Source of the DNA: Aggregatibacter actinomycetemcomitans
GTDB taxonomy: Bacteria; Pseudomonadota; Gammaproteobacteria; Enterobacterales; Pasteurellaceae
Assembly (NCBI GenBank): GCA_017160915.1
Contig: JACAWG010000059.1
Location: 33,936 to 68,374 of the forward strand
Reading direction: 5' to 3'
Length of the DNA stretch: 34,439 bases
Positions 17,020 through 26,366 of the stretch are shown here, piece by piece (the stretch's first letter is position 1; each line of letters starts with the position of its first letter). Made by a program: the position numbers and the translations under genes. The notes under the pieces are model-generated. The model did no database searches, was not told where the DNA came from, and saw only the letters and a list, made by a program, of their open reading frames with translations.

Positions 17020-18450
17020 TTACAGAATCTTCGCAAAAACCGACCGCACTTTTTCGGCATCTTTTACGCCCGGGGCGCTTTCTACGCCGGAATTGAGATC
17101 AACGCCTGCGCAATGTTGTGCCAATGCGTCTTCAATATTACTCGGGTTAATACCGCCCGCCAGAATAATTTTATGTTTCAGTTCCTGCGGAATCAGTGAC
17201 CAATCAAAAGTCGCTCCCGTACCGCCTTGTTGTGTGCCTGATTTGCTGTCGAAAATAAAACGATCTACTTCAGAAACGTCGTCAAAATTGACCGCACTTT
17301 TATGGTTCACATCCACGGAAATGGCTTTCCAAATGCGAATAGGTTGAGGCAGTTGAGCACGAAGTGCGGTGATAAATGCCGGCGTTTCGTCGCCGTGTAA
17401 CTGAACGGCGTAGAGTTGTAACTGTTGGGCGATTTTCACAATAAAATCGATGTCCTGATTTTGGAACACGCCCACAAAACGCAACGGCGCGGCGGTCACC
17501 AGTTCCTGCGCCTGACGCAAACTGACACAACGTTTGGACTGTTCGGCGAAAATCAGCCCGCCGTATAAAGCGCCGTTGTCGTAAACGGTTTTCACGTCCT
17601 GCGCACGGGTTAATCCGCACACTTTGTTTTCACCGAAAATCACTTCGCGCACGGCGTTATTTAAATCCGGGCTGCCCATTAAGCTGCTGCCGATTAAAAA
17701 GCCGTGGGCGACCTGCTGTAATTCGCGCACTTGTTGATGATTGTAGATGCCCGATTCGCTGATAATGCGCACATCGGCAGGGATTTTATCCGCATATTTG
17801 GCGGTCAATTCCACGACGCGATTGAGATCGACGCTTAAATCATGCAGATTACGATTATTCACGCCGATAATTTTGGCGCCTAACGCCAAGGCGCGTTCAA
17901 ATTCTTCCTCGTTGCCGGTTTCGGTCAGCACGCCCATGCCGAGAGAATGGGCTAAATCCGCCAAAATACGATAAGTTTCGTCGTTCACCACGGAAAGCAT
18001 CAGCAAAATGGCATCGGCTTGATGGAAACGCGCCAAATAAACCTGATATTCGCTGATCATAAAGTCTTTGCACAACACCGGTTGTGTGACAACGTCGCGA
18101 ACTTGCTGAATGTAGGCAAAATCCCCTTGGAAGTATTTTTCATCGGTTAATACGGAAATCACGCTCGCGTAATTTTTATATACCTGTGCAATCTCCGTCG
18201 GTTTAAATTCACTGCGAATCAATCCCTTGGAGGGGGAGGCTTTTTTACATTCCAGAATATATGCCGGCTTTTCATGCGAACCTTGCGCCAACGCGCCATA
18301 AAAAGTGCGGTCAGATTTTTCGATGTTTTTTTCAAAGGTACTCAACGGAAATTCCGATTCTTTGGCTTTCACCCATTGAGCTTTGTCGAGAACGATTTTT
18401 TGTAGCACCGTCGCGGTTTCGAGCGGTTTGGAGAAGTCTTGTGTGATCAT
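17020..18450 (-). CDS. trpCF: Bifunctional indole-3-glycerol-phosphate synthase / phosphoribosylanthranilate isomerase
   Basis: This enzyme carries out two successive steps between phosphoribosyl anthranilate and indole-3-glycerol phosphate. Its 476 residues comprise an N-terminal IGPS barrel (about 1-255; [33 protein letters not shown]) and a C-terminal PRAI barrel ([10 protein letters not shown] with the active cysteine, [19 protein letters not shown]). The fusion is normal in enteric bacteria and Pasteurellaceae. It starts 8 bases after higA and not directly after trpD. A terminator and a new promoter lie between trpD and higB, so it is probably transcribed with the toxin-antitoxin genes. 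Three uptake signals lie inside it and one overlaps its 3' end. Confidence 0.97.
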   Translation of the reverse strand: MITQDFSKPLETATVLQKIVLDKAQWVKAKESEFPLSTFEKNIEKSDRTFYGALAQGSHEKPAYILECKKASPSKGLIRSEFKPTEIAQVYKNYASVISVLTDEKYFQGDFAYIQQVRDVVTQPVLCKDFMISEYQVYLARFHQADAILLMLSVVNDETYRILADLAHSLGMGVLTETGNEEEFERALALGAKIIGVNNRNLHDLSVDLNRVVELTAKYADKIPADVRIISESGIYNHQQVRELQQVAHGFLIGSSLMGSPDLNNAVREVIFGENKVCGLTRAQDVKTVYDNGALYGGLIFAEQSKRCVSLRQAQELVTAAPLRFVGVFQNQDIDFIVKIAQQLQLYAVQLHGDETPAFITALRAQLPQPIRIWKAISVDVNHKSAVNFDDVSEVDRFIFDSKSGTQQGGTGATFDWSLIPQELKHKIILAGGINPSNIEDALAQHCAGVDLNSGVESAPGVKDAEKVRSVFAKIL

Positions 18451-18458
18451 ATTATCGG

Positions 18459-18737
18459 TTAATTAAATAATGGTTGGATGTTAAATACGGCGTGTTGTTG
18501 TTCAATTTGCCATAAATCGTAGTCTGCTTGCATACCCAACCATAATTTCGGTGTTGTGGTATTCAATAATTCGCTTAATCGCACAGCCATTTCCGGCGTG
18601 ATACCTGCTTTCCCATTAAGAATACGGGAAAGTGTAACACGCGAAACACCTAATTTTTGGGCAACTTCCGTGACACTCACGCCATCAATATATTCTTTTA
18701 ACAGTTCTCCCGGGTGGGGAGGATTGTGCATTCTCAT
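18459..18737 (-). CDS. higA: HigA-family antitoxin / transcriptional repressor
   Basis: This 92-residue protein begins [17 protein letters not shown], the signature start of the HigA antitoxin family. It has a helix-turn-helix ([21 protein letters not shown], about residues 21-41) and [18 protein letters not shown] in the C-terminal half. HigA binds and neutralises HigB and represses their common promoter. It lies 9 bases after higB, the toxin-first order typical of higBA, and has a good Shine-Dalgarno (AAGGAGA). trpCF follows 8 bases later. Confidence 0.93.
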   Translation of the reverse strand: MRMHNPPHPGELLKEYIDGVSVTEVAQKLGVSRVTLSRILNGKAGITPEMAVRLSELLNTTTPKLWLGMQADYDLWQIEQQHAVFNIQPLFN

Positions 18738-18746
18738 TTTTTCTCC

Positions 18747-19025
18747 TTAATGGTAATCCTGATAATCAACAATTTCAGCGTGACCATTTTCAAATTTAAA
18801 TGTTAGACGCAAATTTCCGTTTACGGTGACAGCCCAATACTCTTGCAAATCACCTTTAAGTTTGTGCAAATTCCAGCTGGGAACGCTCATAGCAAGAGGC
18901 GTCTCCGCATTATTTAATGTAGCCAATTGCAGATTTAATTTCTTGGCGTGTTTGGCTTGAATTCCTGCGGTCGAACCGGTTTTAAAAAATTGTTCAAGTC
19001 CCTTATGTTTGAAAGATAAAATCAT
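18747..19025 (-). CDS. higB: HigB-family (RelE superfamily) mRNA-cleaving toxin
   Basis: HigB toxins cleave mRNA on translating ribosomes. The 92-residue protein has the family pattern: an N-terminal FKHKGLEQFF, a central basic helix (AKHAKKLNLQLATLNNA), WNLHKLKGDLQEYWAVTVNG and a C-terminal RLTFKFENGHAEIVDYQDYH. Together with higA it forms a type II toxin-antitoxin pair. It has its own promoter and operator (19039-19079). No strong Shine-Dalgarno precedes the ATG, which would keep toxin translation low. The reading frame is intact. Confidence 0.93.
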   Translation of the reverse strand: MILSFKHKGLEQFFKTGSTAGIQAKHAKKLNLQLATLNNAETPLAMSVPSWNLHKLKGDLQEYWAVTVNGNLRLTFKFENGHAEIVDYQDYH

Positions 19026-19038
19026 TATTTGTGCCTAT

Positions 19039-19079
19039 TTGTATCGCTAAACTATACAATTAATATTTTGCGGTGTAAA
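19039..19079 (-). promoter_or_regulatory. higBA promoter with palindromic operator
   Basis: On the minus strand, -35 TTTACA (19079-19074), a 17-bp spacer and -10 TATAGT (19056-19051) make a strong promoter. An inverted repeat TTGTAT-N9-ATACAA (19059-19039) overlaps the -10, the expected position for autorepression by HigA. Transcription from here would run through higB, higA and trpCF. Confidence 0.75.
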
Positions 19080-19095
19080 GTTACTCTTTACAGAA

Positions 19096-19119
19096 AAAAG
19101 GAGGGCAATCCCTCCTTTT
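19096..19119 (-). terminator. Strong terminator between trpD and higB
   Basis: On the minus strand, AAAAGGAGGG-ATTG-CCCTCCTTTTTT forms a perfect stem with a T-tract. It starts two bases past the trpD stop. It should end most transcripts from the trpE promoter before they reach higB and trpCF. Confidence 0.88.
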
Positions 19120-19121
19120 AA

Positions 19122-20129
19122 TCAATACGCCGTCAATCTCTGCAATGTCTCAAACGGTTTACCTTGGGCAATGACATCCAACACCTGTTGTGCATTGTGT
19201 TTAAGGTCGTCCTGTCCGAACAGTTTTAGCAATAAGGCGGTGTTCATGGCGACGGCTTGGTTGTGTTCCGCTTTGCCGTTGCCTTGTAATAGTGCGGTGA
19301 TCATTTGCGCATTCTCAGCCGGTTCGCCGCCGCGTAAGGTTTCTAGCGGTTTTGCTTGGAAGCCGAAATCCTGTGGGGTTAGGGTGTAGCGTTCGATGTT
19401 GCCGTTGCGTACTTCCGCCGCTTGTGTGATACCGTGGATTGCCACTTCGTCCAAACCGCTACCGTGTACGATGATGGTGTGTTCATGCCCCAATTGAGCG
19501 ACGGTTTTGGCATACACATCGATGAGTTCGGGGGAATACACGCCGAGCAGTTGGCGTTTCGGGCGTGCCGGGTTAATCAACGGACCGAGGATATTAAATA
19601 GCGTACGGGTTTTTAAGGCTTGGCGCACGGGAACCACATATTTGAAGCCGGGGTGATATTGTTGGGCGAACAAGAAGCAAATGCCGATGTCGTCCAATGC
19701 TTTGCGGGCTTGTTCCGGTGACATGGCGATGTTGACGCCAAGGGCGGTTAATAAATCGCTCGAACCGGTTTTGCTGGAAACGCTGCGATTACCGTGTTTC
19801 GCCACTTTTGCGCCGCAACTTGCCGCTACAATGGAGGACGCGGTGGAAATGTTGATGGTGTTGGCGCCGTCGCCTCCCGTGCCTACGATGTCGGCAAAAG
19901 GGTAGTCGGGCGTTGGAAATGGTTTCGCGTTTTTCACGGCGGCTAACACGGCGCCGTTCACTTCATCAATGGTTTCGCCGCGCACTTTTAACGCAATTAA
20001 TATGGCGGCGATTTGTTCGTTACTTAATTCGCCCGACATAATGGCGTTAAACAGGAATTCGCTTTCTGTGGCGGTTAAGGCGTGTCCGCCATACAGTTTT
20101 TCTAACAGGGCTTGGTTTTCCATCGTCAT
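19122..20129 (-). CDS. trpD: Anthranilate phosphoribosyltransferase
   Basis: TrpD joins anthranilate to PRPP to give phosphoribosyl anthranilate. The 335-residue protein is a stand-alone enzyme and is not fused to TrpG as in E. coli. Visible motifs are [15 protein letters not shown] for [19 protein letters not shown] for anthranilate and metal, and [14 protein letters not shown]. It starts 5 bases after the tautomerase gene. MTMEN and MEN are both possible starts. A terminator immediately follows. Confidence 0.97.
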   Translation of the reverse strand: MTMENQALLEKLYGGHALTATESEFLFNAIMSGELSNEQIAAILIALKVRGETIDEVNGAVLAAVKNAKPFPTPDYPFADIVGTGGDGANTINISTASSIVAASCGAKVAKHGNRSVSSKTGSSDLLTALGVNIAMSPEQARKALDDIGICFLFAQQYHPGFKYVVPVRQALKTRTLFNILGPLINPARPKRQLLGVYSPELIDVYAKTVAQLGHEHTIIVHGSGLDEVAIHGITQAAEVRNGNIERYTLTPQDFGFQAKPLETLRGGEPAENAQMITALLQGNGKAEHNQAVAMNTALLLKLFGQDDLKHNAQQVLDVIAQGKPFETLQRLTAY

Positions 20130-20134
20130 TATCC

Positions 20135-20796
<662 letters not shown>

Positions 20797-20797
20797 A

Positions 20798-20858
20798 GTC
20801 TCCTGACGCGTGTCCTACATTTTTAACCGAAAGCACGCGTCGGGAGACGCGCGCTATC
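20798..20858. repeat. Right part of the split palindromic repeat
   Basis: GTCTCCTGACGCGTGTCCTA leads to GCACGCGTCGGGAGACGCGC and GCTATC, matching the repeat at 8714-8786 apart from a changed spacer. It is the continuation of 20550-20569 beyond the miniature element. Confidence 0.8.
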
Positions 20859-20881
20859 AATCTGTAAAGTGCGGTCAGAAT

Positions 20882-21472
20882 TTACGGCGTTTTTTGCGCC
20901 AACAACCATTCCACCGATTGTGCCAATAATTGCGCCCCTTGCACCGTTAAAATGGATTCGGGGTGGAACTGGAAGCTGCAAATCGGCAAAGTACGGTGGC
21001 GGATCGCCATGTTTATGCCGTTGTAGGCGGCGTTCGGAATGAGTTCGTCGGGGAGATTGATGCCCATTAACGAATGGTAGCGCGCCACCGGCATAGGGTT
21101 GCTTAAGCCTTTGAACATGGCTTCATTGTCATGTTCGATTCGGGATACTTTACCGTGCAGAATTTCACCTGCATGAACCACTTTGCCGCCGAAAGCCTCA
21201 ATTAATGCCTGATGTCCCAAGCAAATGCCCAACATCGGAACTTTGCCGATTAAGCGTTTAATCAACGGAATCATGTTGCCGGCTTCGTCGGGCGTGCCGG
21301 GTCCGGGAGAGAGCGCGAGAATGGTGTCGGGGTGCGCCAATGCGGTTTTTTCCAGAATCGCTAAGTCGCAATCGTTGCGGTAAATGTGCACCTGATGTCC
21401 TAAACCGCGAAATTGATCCACTAAATTGTAAGTAAAGGAATCAAAGTTATCTAAAAATAAAATGGTTGCCAT
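20882..21472 (-). CDS. trpG: Anthranilate synthase component II (glutamine amidotransferase)
   Basis: TrpG releases ammonia from glutamine for TrpE. The 196-residue class I amidotransferase has the nucleophile Cys84 (GICLGHQA) and the catalytic His170 and Glu172 (FQFHPES), plus LSPGPGTP for the oxyanion region. The segments fit a trp enzyme; a role with PabB as well is possible and cannot be excluded. It starts 10 bases after trpE. The gap downstream holds a miniature element that could weaken read-through to trpD. Confidence 0.95.
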   Translation of the reverse strand: MATILFLDNFDSFTYNLVDQFRGLGHQVHIYRNDCDLAILEKTALAHPDTILALSPGPGTPDEAGNMIPLIKRLIGKVPMLGICLGHQALIEAFGGKVVHAGEILHGKVSRIEHDNEAMFKGLSNPMPVARYHSLMGINLPDELIPNAAYNGINMAIRHRTLPICSFQFHPESILTVQGAQLLAQSVEWLLAQKTP

Positions 21473-21482
21473 GAATTAACTC

Positions 21483-23036
21483 CTATTGATTCGCTTTGTT
21501 GTTGGTTTGTACGATGGCGTTAATTACCGCACGGGCTTTGTGGCGGGTTTCGTCGGCTTCCATTTGCAGGTCGGAATCCAGCACGGTGCCGCAACCGGCT
21601 TGTACGTGGGCGATGCCGTTTTGCACGAAGGCGGAACGAATCACGATACAGGTGTCAAAATTGCCGTCGGATTGCAGGTAACCCACTGCACCGCCGTAAC
21701 TGTGGCGTTTTTCCTGTTCAAATTGATAAATCAGCTGCATGGCTTTAATTTTCGGTGCGCCGGTTAACGTGCCCATGTTCATACAGGCTTGATAGGCGTG
21801 CAATGCGTCCAGTTCGGGGCGGAGTTTGCCCACCACTCGGGAAACCAAGTGCATAATGTGGGAATAGCGATCCACCTGCATTAAATCCTTTACGTGGCGG
21901 GTTTTGCTTTCACAGACGCGGGCGATGTCGTTACGCGCCAAATCCACCAACATCAGATGTTCCGCCTGTTCCTTATGATCTAAACGTAATTCCAATTCGA
22001 GGCGGGAATCCAATTCCGGATCGATATTGCCATCGGCATCAAAACCGCGCGGACGGGAGCCGGCAATCGGGTAAATTTCCAGTTGGCGGGTGGCTTGCGA
22101 ATATTTCAAGGCACTTTCCGGCGACGCGCCGAACAAGGTGAAATCCTCGTCCTGAATGAAGAACATATAAGGGCTTGGGTTATTTTGTTTCAGCTGACGA
22201 TACGTCGCCAGCGTGTTCGGGCATTCCAGGGAAAAACGGCGGGAAGGCACGATTTGGAATACATCACCGCAATAAATATGCTGTTTCAGGCGTTCGATAA
22301 TTTTCTTGAATTTATCATCGTTCAGATTAACAGCCACCTCCGTTGAGGCGGGTTTGAGCGGTAAGTGCGGTCGAATTTCCAAGAGTTTTTTGGCAATATC
22401 CAGCGCTTCCTGTTGCAACGCATTTTCTTGATGTTGCGCAAAGCAGAACGTTTGCAATTCCGCCTGTTGTAATTGATGGTCGATCACCAGTAATTGTTCG
22501 GCTAAATAAAAGCAATAATCCGGGCAGGTAATGCCGTCGTCTTGCAACTGAATGTTTCCCATCGGGATGAAATTCGCCACTAAATCGTAAGCGAACAAGC
22601 CGCCTAAAAATACAGGTAACGGGCTTGCCTTGTAGAGTTCGGTGAAGCAGCGCAAACCGTCGAAAATGCCTGCCGCCAGTAATTTGCTGTCTTCGTCGGC
22701 ATTGTTGTCGGCGGGGGAAAATTCCACGTCCAATTGTTGATTTGTGCGGGATTTTACACTGACGTGCACCGACAATTTTTGTTCAATTAACGGCAACACC
22801 GCCTCGCCGTTCTGGGTTAATGCGTAAAACGTCACCCTCTGCCCCAAGCAGGAAATTTTAATGGCGGCGTTGACGAGTAATAAACTTTTTAAGCTGTTTT
22901 TGCTGGAAATTTCGGCGGATTCTAAAAGCAGGGTGTTCGGTTTGTTTTCACATAATGTGGCGAAAATCGCGGTCGGATCGCTGTGATAAGGGACATTTTG
23001 CGTAAACGTTTGAATAAAAGCGGAGAACATTCTCAT
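21483..23036 (-). CDS. trpE: Anthranilate synthase component I
   Basis: TrpE makes anthranilate from chorismate. The 517-residue protein has the tryptophan-binding LLES motif at 37-40, with Ser40 as in feedback-sensitive E. coli TrpE, so feedback inhibition is expected. The chorismate-binding half contains GDVFQIVPSRRF, PIAGSRPRG, DLARNDIARVC and GTLTGAPKIKAM. The ATG at 23036 lies about 25 bases after the predicted transcription start. That leaves no space for a leader peptide and attenuator. An uptake signal at 22363 lies in the less conserved middle. Confidence 0.97.
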   Translation of the reverse strand: MRMFSAFIQTFTQNVPYHSDPTAIFATLCENKPNTLLLESAEISSKNSLKSLLLVNAAIKISCLGQRVTFYALTQNGEAVLPLIEQKLSVHVSVKSRTNQQLDVEFSPADNNADEDSKLLAAGIFDGLRCFTELYKASPLPVFLGGLFAYDLVANFIPMGNIQLQDDGITCPDYCFYLAEQLLVIDHQLQQAELQTFCFAQHQENALQQEALDIAKKLLEIRPHLPLKPASTEVAVNLNDDKFKKIIERLKQHIYCGDVFQIVPSRRFSLECPNTLATYRQLKQNNPSPYMFFIQDEDFTLFGASPESALKYSQATRQLEIYPIAGSRPRGFDADGNIDPELDSRLELELRLDHKEQAEHLMLVDLARNDIARVCESKTRHVKDLMQVDRYSHIMHLVSRVVGKLRPELDALHAYQACMNMGTLTGAPKIKAMQLIYQFEQEKRHSYGGAVGYLQSDGNFDTCIVIRSAFVQNGIAHVQAGCGTVLDSDLQMEADETRHKARAVINAIVQTNNKANQ

Positions 23037-23061
23037 TTCCTTAAATCATGAAATAAATTTT

Positions 23062-23095
23062 GCACTATTAAACTAGTACAGGAAATAAAAGTCAA
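23062..23095 (-). promoter_or_regulatory. trpE promoter with TrpR-like operator
   Basis: On the minus strand, -35 TTGACT (23095-23090), a 17-bp spacer and -10 TTTAAT (23072-23067) form a strong promoter. The sequence GCACTATTAAACTAGTAC on the plus strand (23062-23079) fits the TrpR operator GTACTAGTTAACTAGTAC at 15 of 18 positions and covers the -10. Repression by TrpR with tryptophan is the expected control. Confidence 0.8.
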
Positions 23096-23194
23096 GGAAA
23101 ATAACATTTTTGTTTAAGGTTTGTGGAAATGGTTGAAAGGAAATGCGGGCGCATTGCCGGCGCCCAAAAGTGCGGTGGTTTTTTCAAGCGTTTT

Positions 23195-23749
23195 TTATTG
23201 CGCCATCTTCTTCGCCGTCTTTAAAAATCCCTGTGCGGAGTTGTAAATTTCACCTTTGCCTTGGGCGTTTAAGATCATGTCGGACATTTCACGGAACGCG
23301 CCTTTGCCACCACCTAAACCTAAGACGTAATCGGCGCAATCTTTGACATATTCTGGGGCGTCGGCAACGGCGAAGGAAACACCGCAAACGGCGAAAGCGG
23401 GGAGGTCAACGCTGTCGTCGCCGATGTAGGCGGTTTGTTCGGGCGTAACACCGGCTTGGCGGCATAATTCCAAACAGGCGCTTTCTTTTTCCAATTTACC
23501 TAAAAAGAAGCGTTTAATGCCTAAATCGGCAATGCGTTTGCGTAAAATCGCCGAATCACGCCCGGATAATACGGCGACCTGCACGCCGGCTTCCATCAAC
23601 ATTCGGATGCCTAAACCGTCGCGTACATGAAAACTTTTGATGGCTTCGCCGTTGGCGTCGTAGTGCAATAAACCGTCCGTTAATACGCCATCCACATCGG
23701 TGATGACGAATTTCACCTGTTTCAATTTTTCTTGTAATTCTGCTGTCAT
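23195..23749 (-). CDS. kdsC: 3-deoxy-D-manno-octulosonate-8-phosphate phosphatase
   Basis: KdsC removes phosphate from KDO-8-phosphate, giving KDO for lipopolysaccharide inner core. The 184-residue HAD-type C0 phosphatase has Asp18 and Asp20 (ITDVDGVLTDG), the SGRDSA motif, and IGDDSVDLPAF for magnesium, with GGGKGAFRE near the C-terminus. It overlaps the kdsD stop by one base (TAATG). A GC hairpin (GGGCGC...GCGCCC, 23147-23165) lies about 30 bases past its stop and may end the transcript, although the T-run is poor. Confidence 0.96.
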   Translation of the reverse strand: MTAELQEKLKQVKFVITDVDGVLTDGLLHYDANGEAIKSFHVRDGLGIRMLMEAGVQVAVLSGRDSAILRKRIADLGIKRFFLGKLEKESACLELCRQAGVTPEQTAYIGDDSVDLPAFAVCGVSFAVADAPEYVKDCADYVLGLGGGKGAFREMSDMILNAQGKGEIYNSAQGFLKTAKKMAQ

Positions 23750-24684
23750 TAACTTGAAAACTCCACTAAACCGACCACATTTTGCGCATTGTCCACCACA
23801 ACCAATGAATGGATTTTGTGGGCTTTCATGTAATTTTCCGCTTCCGAAATATAGGTGTCCTGATGAATGGTTTTCGGATGAGAGGTCATTAAGTCCTGCG
23901 CGGTTTTATTTAAGGTTTCCGCACCGTTTGCGGTGAGCGCGCGTCGAATATCGCCGTCGGTGATAATGCCGCGCAGTTGCTGTTGTTCCATCACGAGTGC
24001 CACGCCCATTCTGCCTTCGTTCATGATAGTCAAACAATCGGTGAAGGTGGTGGTTAATGTGGCGACCGGCAAGCGGGTTTGCATTTGATCTTTCACGCGA
24101 CATAACAAACGGCGTCCCAAACTGCCGCCGGGATGGAATTTGGCGAAATCTTCCGGTTGGAAATCGCGGGCGCGCATTAAACAGACGGCTAATGCGTCGC
24201 CTAACGCCATGGTGACGATAACGGAAGTGGTCGGCGCCAGATTGTTCGGGCAGACCTCGCGTTCCACGGTAATGTCCAACACATAATCCGCATGGCGCGC
24301 CAGCGTAGAATTTTTATTCGAGGTTAAGGCGATGATTTTATTGCCGAAGTTTTTCAGGCTTGGAATGAGTTTGTTTACGTCGTCGGTTTCGCCGCTGTAA
24401 GAAATGAGCATGACCACATCAATGGGTTTAAGCATACCCAAGTCGCCGTGAAAGGCTTCCGTCGGGTGTAAGAAGAAACTTGGCGTGCCGGTGGAGGCGA
24501 AGGTGGCAACCATTTTTTTGCCTACCAAACCTGATTTGCCGATACCGCCGATGACTAAGCGCCCTTTGCAGTTCAGAATCAAATCTACGACGTCGGCGAA
24601 GGTGCCGTCTAATCTTTGTTTGAGTTGCCCGAGGGCGTTTTCTTCCACACTCAGGGTTTCCTGAGCGATGTGTAAATAATCCAT
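23749..24684 (-). CDS. kdsD: D-arabinose 5-phosphate isomerase
   Basis: KdsD converts ribulose 5-phosphate to arabinose 5-phosphate, the first KDO precursor. The 311-residue protein has an N-terminal SIS domain (GIGKSG at 47-52, SYSGET at 95-100, FHPGGSLGRRLL) and two C-terminal CBS domains (about 200-311; MNEGRMGVALV, GIITDGDIRRAL, KIHSLVVVD). Length and arrangement fit KdsD; the related GutQ and KpsF cannot be fully excluded, but the linked kdsC supports KdsD. The typical lptC-lptA-lptB genes are not next to it. Confidence 0.94.
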   Translation of the reverse strand: MDYLHIAQETLSVEENALGQLKQRLDGTFADVVDLILNCKGRLVIGGIGKSGLVGKKMVATFASTGTPSFFLHPTEAFHGDLGMLKPIDVVMLISYSGETDDVNKLIPSLKNFGNKIIALTSNKNSTLARHADYVLDITVEREVCPNNLAPTTSVIVTMALGDALAVCLMRARDFQPEDFAKFHPGGSLGRRLLCRVKDQMQTRLPVATLTTTFTDCLTIMNEGRMGVALVMEQQQLRGIITDGDIRRALTANGAETLNKTAQDLMTSHPKTIHQDTYISEAENYMKAHKIHSLVVVDNAQNVVGLVEFSS

Positions 24685-24743
24685 TGCGGTTTCCTTGTTT
24701 AGCGCGGGGAAAGTAGAATGTCGGAATAGTTTGATGAACAGAT

Positions 24744-24793
24744 CTTGGCTCCCTCCGTTTACGGGGGGAGGGAAGACATATTTATAAACTATT
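24744..24793. repeat. Remnant of the miniature inverted-repeat element
   Basis: CTTGGCTCCCTCCGTTTACG with GGGGGGAGGG matches the GC-rich hairpin arm of the element at 20571-20796, and an AT-rich stretch follows. The ACAGCTGT ends are missing. It lies between kdsD and the unknown gene upstream. It forms a hairpin that could act as a partial terminator or processing site. Confidence 0.55.
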
Positions 24794-24820
24794 AAATGGC
24801 CGCCATTCTAGCCTAACTTT

Positions 24821-25600
24821 CTACTTAACACTATATTTCTTATAGGCGATGTTTCTCACATCTTTATTCATACGAATCATGGCGTTGGCGTATAAGCCGA
24901 GGGCTAAATTGACGGAATCCATTAAATCGGGGCTAAGACGTTTGGCAACCCGTTCCAGATTTTTTTGCACGGCAATATTCGGATTGATTTTGTTGGCTAA
25001 GGTATAGGAGCGAAATGCACGGTAATAATCCAGTTGAAATTCGCAGATTTCGCCTTTCAGTTTAAGGGCTTCGCTGATTTTTGAAAGGGCATGGAGATGC
25101 CGTTGGTGGCTATAAATATAGCTATCCAATTCGCATTGATACCAAAGCAGGGCGTCATAAGACTGATCCACTTTTTCAAATAATTCACGCAGCGGCGGGA
25201 TAATGTCAATGGTGCCGCTTTCTACCCAGGCGCGCAGAAAAGCGGTTCGGTCCACCAGTTTTCCTTCCGTGTTAATGGCAAATTCGCCGTAGGGGAAAAC
25301 CACGAAAAGCTGTTGATGATGCCATTTGAATTTCTTTTGCCGACCGAATTCCGGCGTGACGGAAAAAAGCGTTTGCCCGCTTGGCATATCAATTAACATG
25401 AGTTTTCCGCTTTCTTCCTGACCTTTGCAATTGCAAAATTGAATCAGCAATTTATCGTCAAAATGTTGGTGCATATATTCAAAAGCATTGAACATTCTGT
25501 GAAAAATAATGTTGTCGCCCAGTTGGTAAATGACTTCGGTTTTTTGTTGTTGGTACAACGGGTTCACCGTAAGTGTGGGTGTGGTCGTCTGGTTTTTCAT
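24821..25600 (-). CDS. Protein of unknown function upstream of kdsDC
   Basis: I do not recognise this 259-residue protein. It has no signal peptide or membrane segment and should be cytoplasmic. The N-terminal half is mixed beta and rich in aromatics (NIIFHRMFNAFEYMHQHF, LIQFCNCKGQEESGKL, FKWHHQQLFVVFPYGEF). The C-terminal half looks helical and repeat-like (ALSKISEALKLKGEICEFQ, DYYRAFRSYTLANKINP), vaguely like tetratricopeptide repeats. It contains only a few cysteines, with C57 and C59 close together in CNCKG. It lies 136 bases upstream of kdsD on the same strand, with a repeat remnant between them. Upstream, a pair of opposed uptake signals separates it from rnpB. Confidence 0.6.
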   Translation of the reverse strand: MKNQTTTPTLTVNPLYQQQKTEVIYQLGDNIIFHRMFNAFEYMHQHFDDKLLIQFCNCKGQEESGKLMLIDMPSGQTLFSVTPEFGRQKKFKWHHQQLFVVFPYGEFAINTEGKLVDRTAFLRAWVESGTIDIIPPLRELFEKVDQSYDALLWYQCELDSYIYSHQRHLHALSKISEALKLKGEICEFQLDYYRAFRSYTLANKINPNIAVQKNLERVAKRLSPDLMDSVNLALGLYANAMIRMNKDVRNIAYKKYSVK

Positions 25601-25796
25601 CGCTTATAAAATATTCAAATTAAAGTTCCGCAGTAGGTTATACGCCCTCGTTTTCCGTAATGCAATGTTTGAAGGCAAAAAGTGCGGTGGTTTTTCACGA
25701 AATTTTTTAATGCGAAAAAACATCCTTAAAACAGACCGCACTTTTATCGGCACATAATGAAAAATTTTAACCCTATATTTCACCGAGAATTTAAGC

Positions 25797-25810
25797 TATA
25801 CTGCGCGCCT
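25797..25810 (+). promoter_or_regulatory. rnpB promoter -10 and GC-rich discriminator
   Basis: TATACT (25797-25802) is followed by GCGCGCCT up to the start of the RNA. A GC-rich discriminator directly after the -10 is typical of growth-rate-controlled stable RNA promoters. No good -35 is visible 16-18 bases upstream. Confidence 0.55.
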
Positions 25811-26193
<383 letters not shown>

Positions 26194-26366
26194 CATTTTT
26201 CTTTTCAAAAAAACGTCGTTAAAACCCACCGCACTTTTTCGCCTATTTTCTGATTAAATTGTCATTCTTCCGTAGAAAATTCATCGGCATACTTGATTTT
26301 CCCGTTTTTATCGCCATTATAGCCGAGCGTGTTCTCGTTATTATTTTATTTAGGGAGTTTTTATCT

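Noticed and set aside
23037-23066. Possible trpE leader peptide and attenuator
   Set aside because: The space between the predicted start of transcription and the ATG is about 25 bases and contains no Trp codons.
25680-25743. Opposed uptake signals between the unknown gene and rnpB as a terminator
   Set aside because: They lie in a divergent promoter region, not after any gene end, and the loop is 46 bases.
26259-26366. N-terminal extension of HtpX from an upstream ATG
   Set aside because: The added 36 residues are not part of the family, and the ATG at 26367 has a good ribosome binding site.
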